This document shows, one piece after another, positions 15,994-23,011 of a stretch of DNA of 64,000 bases; position 1 is the first letter of the stretch, and each line of letters begins with the position of its first letter. The stretch lies in assembly GCA_018363915.1 (NCBI GenBank), contig JAGZMY010000010.1, forward strand, positions 1-64,000, in the 5' to 3' direction. The notes below the pieces were generated by a model. It was not told the origin of the DNA. It saw only the letters and a list, made by a program, of their open reading frames with translations, and searched no databases. This DNA comes from Anaerococcus vaginalis (GTDB lineage Bacteria > Bacillota > Clostridia > Tissierellales > Peptoniphilaceae). The translations under genes and the position numbers were made by a program.

Positions 15994-16608
15994 ATGGATA
16001 CAAAAATTATAGCGATAGCAGGCGGATCTGCTAGTGGAAAATCTTCTATTGTTGAATATATAAAAAATTATTTTTCTAAAGATTTGTATGTAATTGGACA
16101 TGATAATTATTATAAATCACATGATGATCTTAGTTTTGAAGATAGGGAAAAATTAAATTATGATAAACCAGAATCTTTTGACAATGAAATGTTTTTAAGG
16201 GATCTTTTGACTTTAAAGGCTGGAAAAGAAATTGATATGCCAACCTATGATTATAATATTCATACTAGAAGCAAAGAAACTATTCATGTTGTTCCAAAAA
16301 AAATAATTCTTATTGAAGGAATTTTGGTTTTGTATGATGAGAGAATAAGAAATATTTTGGATACTTGCGTTTTTATTGATGCGGATAGTGACGTAAGACT
16401 TCAAAGAAGAATTTTAAGAGATACTAAAGAAAGATCTAGGAGTTTGGAATCGGTTTTGACTCAATATATAAAACAAGTAAAGCCAATGCACGAAAAATAT
16501 GTTGAGCCAACAAAAAAATATGCAGATATAATAATTCCAAGAGGAGCAAAAAACACCAGAGGAATAGATATTTTAATTAAGCATATCGAAGATTTGATTG
16601 AGGAATAA
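15994..16608 (+). CDS. udk: Uridine kinase
   Basis: Phosphorylates uridine (and usually cytidine) in pyrimidine salvage. The P-loop is GGSASGKSS (10-18). DNYYKSHDDL and the NYDKPESFDN stretch form the nucleoside-binding region, and RRILRDTKERSRS is the lid. Length 204 aa is normal. It starts two bases after the dehydrogenase stop with no clear Shine-Dalgarno of its own, so translation is probably coupled. Confidence 0.93.
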   Translation: MDTKIIAIAGGSASGKSSIVEYIKNYFSKDLYVIGHDNYYKSHDDLSFEDREKLNYDKPESFDNEMFLRDLLTLKAGKEIDMPTYDYNIHTRSKETIHVVPKKIILIEGILVLYDERIRNILDTCVFIDADSDVRLQRRILRDTKERSRSLESVLTQYIKQVKPMHEKYVEPTKKYADIIIPRGAKNTRGIDILIKHIEDLIEE

Positions 16609-16609
16609 A

Positions 16610-18415
16610 ATGGAAGTGAAGTTACTTGATGTAGATTATAAAAAAATAGAATCCTACTTAAATGGCAATTCTAAGTTGGGCCATAAAATTTTTGGATCAA
16701 TAAAAAAAGATGATGGATATGTTTTTAGATTGTATGCTCCAAAGGCCGATAGGGTTTTAATCAAAGGGGATTTTTCAAATTGGCAAGAAATTCCTATGTT
16801 TAAAAATGAAAAGTATGGATATTTTTATAAATTTATTAAGGCAAAAGAGGGCGATTACTATAAATATGTTATAGAAAGTCAAGGAAATAGATTTGAAAAA
16901 TTTGATCCTTATGGAAAATATTTTGATATATCTCCAGAATTTGCCACAAAAATTATAGATACATCTTATGATTTTTCTGATGAAAAATGGATGGAAAAAA
17001 GAGAAAAAAATTTGGATAAACCAGTAAATATTTATGAAATTCATTTGGGAAGCTGGTTAAGATATAATTCTATGCCAAATATTTTGGATATAGTTGATAA
17101 ATTAATTTCTTACGTAAAAGATATGGGCTATACTCACATAGAGCTTATGCCAATTACAGAACACCCTTATTATCCTTCTTGGGGCTATCAAGTTTCAGGA
17201 TTTTTTGCTATGTCATCAAGATATGGTTCTATAAAAGATTTGCAAAAATTTGTAGATATTTGCCACCAAAATGATATTGGAGTAATTTTTGATTTTGTAA
17301 TTGTTCATTTTGCAGAAGATTATTATGCCCTAAAATATTTTGACGGAACTAGTCTTTACGAATCTGATTATAAAGATTTGCAATATTCTGAATGGGGAAG
17401 TTTAAATTTTGATTATTCCAAAGGTCATGTAAGAAGTTTTATGAAATCTGCCATTAATTTTTGGATAGAAAATTGTCATTTCGATGGAATAAGAATTGAT
17501 GCAGTTTCTAATATGATCTATTATGATGGAAATAAAAATAGGGGAGTAAATCCTAATAATATTAAATTTTTAAAAGAATTAAACAGAGATCTTTCAAATG
17601 ATTATCCAAATTTTATGAAAATTGCAGAAGATTCATCATCTTATGAATTTGTAACAGGAAAAAATTCACAAGATAGTCTTGGTTTTGATTACAAGTGGGA
17701 TTTGGGATGGATGAATGATACTTGCAAATATTTTGAGGTTGATTCAATAAACAGACATATGTATCAAGGAAAAATTAATTTTTCTATGTTTTATTTTTAC
17801 AGAGAAAATTTTCTTTTACCTTTAAGCCATGACGAGGTAGTTCATCTAAAAAAACCTATGATAAATAAAATGAACGGTTTTTATGAAGATAGGTTTAAAC
17901 AATTAAAATTATTAAATACTTATCAAATGACTCATCCTGGCAAAAAATTAAATTTTATGGGCAATGAATTTGCAACTTTTGATGAATGGAATGAAAATGA
18001 ATCTTTAAATTGGGATATTTTAAAATTTCCAATACATTCAGATTTTAAAAATTTTGTGAAAGATTTAAATTTCCTTTACAAGGACAATCCAAGTTTTTAC
18101 AAAAATGATTTTGATGAAAAAGGATTTTTGTGGAAAGTTGTTGATGACAATATAAATTCTGTTTTTGCCTACGAAAGACTTGCAGATGATAAAAGATTTT
18201 TGGTAGTATTAAATATGACTAATACTTACAAAAAATCTTATCCAATTTTTTATGATGAAAATTTGATTTTTGTTGAAAAAATTAATAGTCTTTCTGAAAA
18301 ATATGGTGGAGATAAATATAAAAGAGAAAATATAAAAATTAATAAGGGGGAAAATCTTGAGCTAGAGCTTTGGGAATATGAGGCTGTAGTTTTTGAAATA
18401 AAAGAAAATGAGTAG
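16610..18415 (+). CDS. glgB: 1,4-alpha-glucan branching enzyme
   Basis: GH13 enzyme that makes alpha-1,6 branches in glycogen. An N-terminal CBM48-like domain (about 30-115, FRLYAPKADRVLIKGDFSNW) precedes the barrel. Catalytic residues: nucleophile D297 in GIRIDAV, acid E340 in IAEDSS, and H407/D408 in SHDEVVH, which is typical of branching enzymes. About 601 aa. I choose the ATG at 16610 because GAGGA ends five to six bases upstream; an in-frame TTG at 16598 would add four residues. No glgA, glgC, glgD or glgP lies in the window, so it stands apart from a glycogen operon here. Confidence 0.92.
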   Translation: MEVKLLDVDYKKIESYLNGNSKLGHKIFGSIKKDDGYVFRLYAPKADRVLIKGDFSNWQEIPMFKNEKYGYFYKFIKAKEGDYYKYVIESQGNRFEKFDPYGKYFDISPEFATKIIDTSYDFSDEKWMEKREKNLDKPVNIYEIHLGSWLRYNSMPNILDIVDKLISYVKDMGYTHIELMPITEHPYYPSWGYQVSGFFAMSSRYGSIKDLQKFVDICHQNDIGVIFDFVIVHFAEDYYALKYFDGTSLYESDYKDLQYSEWGSLNFDYSKGHVRSFMKSAINFWIENCHFDGIRIDAVSNMIYYDGNKNRGVNPNNIKFLKELNRDLSNDYPNFMKIAEDSSSYEFVTGKNSQDSLGFDYKWDLGWMNDTCKYFEVDSINRHMYQGKINFSMFYFYRENFLLPLSHDEVVHLKKPMINKMNGFYEDRFKQLKLLNTYQMTHPGKKLNFMGNEFATFDEWNENESLNWDILKFPIHSDFKNFVKDLNFLYKDNPSFYKNDFDEKGFLWKVVDDNINSVFAYERLADDKRFLVVLNMTNTYKKSYPIFYDENLIFVEKINSLSEKYGGDKYKRENIKINKGENLELELWEYEAVVFEIKENE

Positions 18416-18878
18416 AAACAAAGAGGCTATCAATCTTTCTTGGTTGGTAGAAAAATGGACAATTTGGGATAATTCATATTTAAAAAATATTTGGTTAAAT
18501 CTTGATACTTTGGATTTGATAAGAATAAATGATGATATGGATAACAATGACGATATAGAAGAATCTTATATTGATATTGAAAATAATATGGACGAATTTG
18601 TTTGTATGCCTGGTCGCGAAGCTGTAAATAAAAAACTTGCAAGAGAAGTTTTTATGGATTATTTGGGAAGCGTCGATAGGGACAGGCTTTTTGAAAATTA
18701 TAATGAATACTCAGCTGACGAGGAATTTTTGGATTTGATTTATGAGCTAGGACTTGAAAATAAACTCCAAGAATTTAGAGAAAAAATTGCTGGAGCTATT
18801 TTATTAAATTGGGCAAATGAAGAAGATATTAAAGTAAATAAAGATATGGTAGTAATAGATTTATATAATAGGGATTAG
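18408..18878 (+). CDS. Hypothetical protein, possibly UPF0158-like
   Basis: A 156-aa soluble acidic protein. The C-terminal half (FMDYLGSVDRDRLFENYNEY..., ...FLDLIYELGLENKLQEFREK, LLNWANEEDI) resembles the UPF0158 family in the order of a helical region, an L-x-x-LGLE segment, FRE and a final W-x-x-E. I regard this as suggestive only. It overlaps glgB by eight bases (ATGAGTAG), so it is translated with the branching enzyme, and it is followed by the ApbE gene after three bases. The function is unknown. Confidence 0.6.
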   Translation: MSRNKEAINLSWLVEKWTIWDNSYLKNIWLNLDTLDLIRINDDMDNNDDIEESYIDIENNMDEFVCMPGREAVNKKLAREVFMDYLGSVDRDRLFENYNEYSADEEFLDLIYELGLENKLQEFREKIAGAILLNWANEEDIKVNKDMVVIDLYNRD

Positions 18879-18881
18879 ATT

Positions 18882-20036
18882 TTGAAAAATAAAAAAATAA
18901 AAACGACTTGTGTGGTGCTAGGCTTATGTTTAGCACTTTCATCATGTAATAAAAAAATTGAAAAAGTTAAACCAGAAGCAAAAAGCAATATTAAAAGTGA
19001 AATGAGTGCTGATAAAAAAATTTCTTCAAACAATTCAAATAATGTTGACGAAAATCAATTGAAAAAATTTGATGCAACAATTTATGAATACTTTGACACG
19101 ATAACAACTTTTACTGCTTATTGCAAAAATGAAGAAGAATTTAATAAATACAAAGATATAGTTGAACAAAGAATGGCAGAATATCATAAATTATTTAATA
19201 ATTATGATAAATTTGATAAGGTAAATAATTTTTCCACTATAAACGAAAATGCTGGAAAAGAAAAAGTCAAAGTTGACAAAAAAATTATTAATATTTTAAA
19301 AGAAGGAAAAAAATGGTACAAGGAAACTGATGGCGATATAAACATTGCATACGGCAGAGTTTTAAAAATATGGCTTGATTTAAGAGAAAAAAGTGAAAAA
19401 GATCCAGAAAATATAAAACTTCCATCAGACAAACAGCTCGAAGAAGCAGGAAAATATAGAAATATAGATGCCATAGAAATAGATGAAAAAAATCAAACAG
19501 CATACATTAATGATAAAAATGTTCAAATTGATATTGGTGGAATTGGAAAAGGCTACGCAACTGAATTAATAAAAAAAGAATTGATGGAAAAAGGACTTAA
19601 AACTGGAATTTTATCAGTTGGTGGCGACGTTGCAATAATTGGAAAAAATCCTACAAGACCATCGGGGAAATTTAAAATTGCAATAAAAGATCCATCACTA
19701 TCAGAAGATCATCCTTACGCTTCAGTAGTTTCTGTAAATAACACATCAGTTGTAACAAGTGGAGATTATGAAAGATATTTTGAAATTGACGGAAAAAAAT
19801 ATCATCACATTATAGATCCAGATACAAATTATCCATCAACAAAATTTAAATCTGTTTCAGTAATAACAGATAATATTGCTTATGCAGATGCTCTTTCAAC
19901 AGCTCTTTTTATAAAAGATTTGGAAGAAGGAAAAGAATTAGTCAAAAAATTTAATGCAGAAGCTTATTGGATTGACAAAGATGGAAATACATTTAAAACT
20001 GACAATTGGGACAAATACGAAGTAAAAGAAAAATAA
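18882..20036 (+). CDS. apbE: FAD:protein FMN transferase (ApbE), lipoprotein
   Basis: Attaches FMN covalently to threonine in exported or membrane flavoproteins. Residues 1-22 form a lipoprotein signal ending in LALSSC (lipid-anchored C22). A low-complexity linker follows. Conserved ApbE blocks: DTITTFTAYC, IDIGGIGKGYATE, GILSVGGDVAIIG, SVVTSGDYER and HHIIDPDTNYP, then ITDNIAYADALSTALFI with the metal-binding ADALSTA motif. 384 aa. The start is TTG at 18882, the only start that keeps the signal peptide. Its flavinylated partner is not in this window. Confidence 0.92.
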   Translation: MKNKKIKTTCVVLGLCLALSSCNKKIEKVKPEAKSNIKSEMSADKKISSNNSNNVDENQLKKFDATIYEYFDTITTFTAYCKNEEEFNKYKDIVEQRMAEYHKLFNNYDKFDKVNNFSTINENAGKEKVKVDKKIINILKEGKKWYKETDGDINIAYGRVLKIWLDLREKSEKDPENIKLPSDKQLEEAGKYRNIDAIEIDEKNQTAYINDKNVQIDIGGIGKGYATELIKKELMEKGLKTGILSVGGDVAIIGKNPTRPSGKFKIAIKDPSLSEDHPYASVVSVNNTSVVTSGDYERYFEIDGKKYHHIIDPDTNYPSTKFKSVSVITDNIAYADALSTALFIKDLEEGKELVKKFNAEAYWIDKDGNTFKTDNWDKYEVKEK

Positions 20037-20048
20037 AATAAAAAATTT

Positions 20049-20066
20049 GATGCGATATTTCGCATC
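20049..20066 (-). terminator. Left copy of the duplicated terminator hairpin at apbE
   Basis: GATGCGATATTTCGCATC forms a 7-bp stem. On the plus strand it is followed by TCAGAGCG with no T-run. On the minus strand AAATTTTTT follows. It is identical over 20 bases to the copy at 20238-20257. Confidence 0.6.
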
Positions 20067-20238
20067 TCAGAGCGTAGACAAAGTCGGTTTAGTAATTCAT
20101 TATTAATTTAAAAATAAAATTCGCTACAACCCATCTCGACTAAGTGAGTGAAACGAACGCATGGAGAGATCTCATGAGATTTCTCGACTCACTACGTTCG
20201 CTCGAAAAAGGGAAAAATTTAGTTTGTAAACAGTCTGT
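20067..20238. mobile_element. Terminator-nested palindromic element, copy C (divergent)
   Basis: About 170 bp between two identical terminator hairpins. The left end AGCGTAGACAAA is the same as in copies A and B, and the right end AGTTTGTAAAC is their right end in a variant form. The interior is different: an inverted repeat built from CTCGACTAAGTGAGTG and its partner GACTCACTACGTTCGCTCG around GAGAGATCTCATGAGAT. There is no coding potential. It may be a second subfamily using the same mobilising activity. Confidence 0.6.
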
Positions 20239-20263
20239 GATGCGATATTTCGCATCTTTTTTT
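20239..20263 (+). terminator. Right copy of the duplicated terminator hairpin at apbE
   Basis: GATGCGATATTTCGCATC followed by seven T. This is the functional plus-strand terminator for apbE and lies about 200 bases further downstream than expected because of the intervening element. Confidence 0.85.
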
Positions 20264-20325
20264 ATAAAAATATTCAAAAATTTTTTCATCTAGTATATAA
20301 TATAATCTGTATTTAGGAGGTAGGA

Positions 20326-21804
20326 ATGATAAAAAAAGCTTTTAATAATGATAAATATATAAAAATCCAGTCGGAAAAAATAGAGGAAAGAATAAAAGAA
20401 TTTGATAAGTTGTATCTTGAATTTGGCGGAAAATTATTTGATGATTCTCACGCTTCAAGAGTTTTGCCAGGATTTTTGCCTGATTCTAAATTACAAATGT
20501 TAAAAAAATTAAAGGATATTACAGAAATTGTAATCGTAATAAATGCAAATGATATTGAATCAAATAAAATCAGATCAGATCTTGATATAGGTTATGATAC
20601 AGAAGTTTTAAGGCTAAAAACTTCTTTTGAGGATTTGGGATTTTTTGTAAATTCAATAGTAATAACTCAATTCGATAATCAACCATCAGCTATAAAATAT
20701 GGAAAATATCTTGATAGTTTAAATATAAAAAATTATAAGACTTATGACATTGAGGGTTATCCAAATAATATTCCTCATATTATAAGCAAAGATGGTTTTG
20801 GAAAAAATGATTATATACAAACAAGTAGGGACTTGGTAGTTATAACAGGACCAGGACCTGGAAGTGGAAAGCTTGCAACTTGTCTTTCACAAATGTATTT
20901 GGAAAATGAGAGAGGAATAAACGCAGGCTATGCAAAATTTGAAACTTTTCCAGTGTGGAACCTTCCTTTAAAACACCCAGTAAATATAGCCTATGAAGCA
21001 GCTACAGCCGATTTAAATGATGTAAATATGATAGATCCATATCATCTTGAAGCTTATGGAAAAACAACAGTAAATTATAATAGGGACGTTGAAGCTTTTC
21101 CTATTTTAAAACAAATGTTTGAAAAAATTTCTGGAGTTTGCCCTTACAAATCTCCAACTGATATGGGAGTAAATATGGTTGGTTTTTGTATCGATGATGA
21201 GAAAGAAACAATAAAGGCTTGTGAAAATGAAATAATAAGAAGATATTACAATGCTTTAGTAGATTTTAAACTTGCAAAATCCGACTTTAAACCTGTAGAA
21301 AAAATAGAAATTTTGATGAGTGGACTAAATTTAGAATCATCAGATAGGATAGTTGCCATAAAAGCTAGAGAAAAACAAAAAGAAAAAAATTCAGAAATTT
21401 TTGCAATTGAACTTGGTGGTGGAAAAATTGTTACAGGCAAAAAATCAAAATTAATGTCATCACCAGCAGCATGTATTTTAAATGCCTTAAAAGAAATTTC
21501 TGGAATAAATGACGAAATTCCATTAATATCTCCACACATACTAGAGCCAGTTTTGAAATTAAAAGAAGATATTTTAAAACAAAAAGAGGAGTCCTTATCA
21601 GTTGACGATGTATTGATTGCTCTTTCAATATCAGCAACAACAAATCCAGTAAGTCATTTGGCACTCGAAAATTTAAATAAGCTAAAAGGACTTGATGCTC
21701 ACTCAACAATAATTTTAAACGACAGCGACAAAAAGACTCTTTTAAAAATGCACTTTAATTTCACCCAAGATCCAGTTTTATCACAAGGATATTTAAATAT
21801 TTAA
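20326..21804 (+). CDS. DUF1846 family protein
   Basis: A 492-aa protein that I recognise as DUF1846, a family of large soluble proteins common in Firmicutes and without an established function. A glycine-rich P-loop-like stretch, TGPGPGSGKLATCLSQMY, lies near residues 175-192, and the conserved NAGYAKFETFPVWNLPL, EAATADLNDVNMIDPYHLEAYG and YKSPTDMGVNMVGF follow. The C-terminal domain (about 330-490) carries DVLIALSISATTNPVSHLAL. AGGAGGTAGG precedes the ATG at good spacing. It is transcribed alone; its 3' UTR holds a palindromic element. Confidence 0.88.
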   Translation: MIKKAFNNDKYIKIQSEKIEERIKEFDKLYLEFGGKLFDDSHASRVLPGFLPDSKLQMLKKLKDITEIVIVINANDIESNKIRSDLDIGYDTEVLRLKTSFEDLGFFVNSIVITQFDNQPSAIKYGKYLDSLNIKNYKTYDIEGYPNNIPHIISKDGFGKNDYIQTSRDLVVITGPGPGSGKLATCLSQMYLENERGINAGYAKFETFPVWNLPLKHPVNIAYEAATADLNDVNMIDPYHLEAYGKTTVNYNRDVEAFPILKQMFEKISGVCPYKSPTDMGVNMVGFCIDDEKETIKACENEIIRRYYNALVDFKLAKSDFKPVEKIEILMSGLNLESSDRIVAIKAREKQKEKNSEIFAIELGGGKIVTGKKSKLMSSPAACILNALKEISGINDEIPLISPHILEPVLKLKEDILKQKEESLSVDDVLIALSISATTNPVSHLALENLNKLKGLDAHSTIILNDSDKKTLLKMHFNFTQDPVLSQGYLNI

Positions 21805-21807
21805 AAA

Positions 21808-21824
21808 ATTCCCCATAGGGGATT
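21808..21824 (-). terminator. Left copy of the duplicated terminator hairpin after the DUF1846 gene
   Basis: TTCCCCATAGGGGATT folds as CCCC/GGGG. On the minus strand it is followed by TTTTTT; on the plus strand by GATAGC. It matches the right copy at 22029 apart from small changes. Confidence 0.55.
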
Positions 21825-22027
21825 GATAGCATAGACAAACCCTCAAACACGAATATCGGACTCCAAAAATTGTTGATTTCTAAATTCCAAAATTCTAAAA
21901 TCGCAAACTCGAGCTACGCTCTCAAACAGTGCGATTTTTGACGAATTTTAAAATTTGAAATCAAATCAATTTTTTCCGTATGATACTCTTAGCGTGAGGG
22001 TTTGTATACATTGTAAATAGTCTTAAT
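21825..22027. mobile_element. Terminator-nested palindromic element, copy B (MITE-like)
   Basis: About 200 bp and closely related to copy A. The left arm begins ATAGACAAACCCTCA and ends GAATATC (21831-21856). The right arm, on the opposite strand, begins GTATACAAACCCTCA and ends AGTATC. Inner arms pair around a central GAGCTACGCTC. It has the 32-bp core once, where copy A has it twice. Terminator hairpins of the local type (CCCC/GGGG) flank it on both sides. No open reading frame. Confidence 0.7.
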
Positions 22028-22028
22028 T

Positions 22029-22047
22029 CTCCCATAAGGGGATTTTT
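22029..22047 (+). terminator. Right copy of the duplicated terminator hairpin after the DUF1846 gene
   Basis: CTCCCATAAGGGG followed by ATTTTTT. It is the functional plus-strand terminator. From here to 22105 the sequence is AT-rich spacer with no gene. Confidence 0.7.
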
Positions 22048-22105
22048 TATTTGCAAATTTTTAAAAAAATTCGAATTAATTTATAATTCTATTTACTATA
22101 TTTGC

Positions 22106-22134
22106 TTGACAAAAATTAATCAATGTTATAAGAT
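22106..22134 (+). promoter_or_regulatory. Sigma-A-type promoter of the crotonase gene
   Basis: TTGACA (22106-22111) and TAAGAT (22129-22134) are 17 bp apart; ATAAGAT forms a good extended -10. The start codon is 45 bases further on. Confidence 0.65.
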
Positions 22135-22178
22135 GAATTTATAGAAAGCGTTTTTAAAAAAATCTTAAAGGAGAAAAT

Positions 22179-22955
22179 ATGAATAACGTAAAAGTAGATG
22201 TAAAAAATGAAATTGCTTATGTAACTATTGATAGACCAAAAGCTTTAAATGCTTTAAATTCAGAAACTTTAAAAGAATTAAATGAAACTTTTTCAGATAT
22301 AAGAGATAGAAAAGATGTAAAAGTTTTAATTCTTACTGGTGGCGGAGAAAAATCTTTTGTAGCTGGTGCTGATATTTCTGAAATGGTAAATGCTACACCT
22401 CAAGAAGGAAGAGCTATGAGTATGCTTGCCTATGAAACTTTCAATATGCTTGAAGAAATGCCACAAGTTACAATTGCAGCTGTAAATGGCTTTGCTCTTG
22501 GTGGCGGTTGTGAAATTTCTATGGCTTGTGATATTAGAGTTGCATCTAAAAATGCATTATTTGGTCAACCAGAAGTTGGTCTTGGAATAATTCCAGGATT
22601 TGGTGGAACTCAAAGACTTCCAAGACTTGTTGGTAAAGGAATTGCAAAAGAATTAATTTTTACAACAGATTCTATAAAAGCTGACGAAGCTTACAGAATT
22701 GGTCTTGTAAATCACGTTGTTGAAAAAGAAGAATTGATTGATTATTGTACAAAAATGGCAGAAAAAATTATTTCAAAAGCATCTTATGCAATAACTCTTG
22801 CAAAACAAGTTATAAATCTTGGAGTAGAATCTGATCTTCACACAGGAATTCAATTAGAAGCAAACACTTTTGCATCAACTTTTGAAACTCACGACAAAAA
22901 AGAAGGCATGACAGCTTTCCTTGAAAAAAGAAAAGCAGATTTATCTGATTTTTAA
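22179..22955 (+). CDS. crt: Enoyl-CoA hydratase/crotonase
   Basis: Hydrates short-chain enoyl-CoA, in clostridia typically crotonyl-CoA to 3-hydroxybutyryl-CoA in butyrate formation. The oxyanion-hole and catalytic elements are in place: SFVAGADISEM, GFALGGGCEISMACD with E112, and GQPEVGLGIIPGFGGTQRL with E132. Length 258 aa is normal for Crt. A strong promoter and AAAGGAG suggest good expression. It stands alone: bcd, etfAB, hbd and thl are not in this window, so the pathway assignment is inference. Confidence 0.92.
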   Translation: MNNVKVDVKNEIAYVTIDRPKALNALNSETLKELNETFSDIRDRKDVKVLILTGGGEKSFVAGADISEMVNATPQEGRAMSMLAYETFNMLEEMPQVTIAAVNGFALGGGCEISMACDIRVASKNALFGQPEVGLGIIPGFGGTQRLPRLVGKGIAKELIFTTDSIKADEAYRIGLVNHVVEKEELIDYCTKMAEKIISKASYAITLAKQVINLGVESDLHTGIQLEANTFASTFETHDKKEGMTAFLEKRKADLSDF

Positions 22956-22967
22956 TTAAAAAAATTA

Positions 22968-23011
22968 GGGGCTTTTGTAGGATTAAATATTTCTACAAAA
23001 GCCCCGTTTTT
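22968..23011 (+). terminator. Bidirectional terminator between crt and the phosphoesterase gene
   Basis: GGGGCTTTTGTAG pairs perfectly with CTACAAAAGCCCC, with a T-run on each outer side. It ends both convergent transcripts. Confidence 0.9.
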
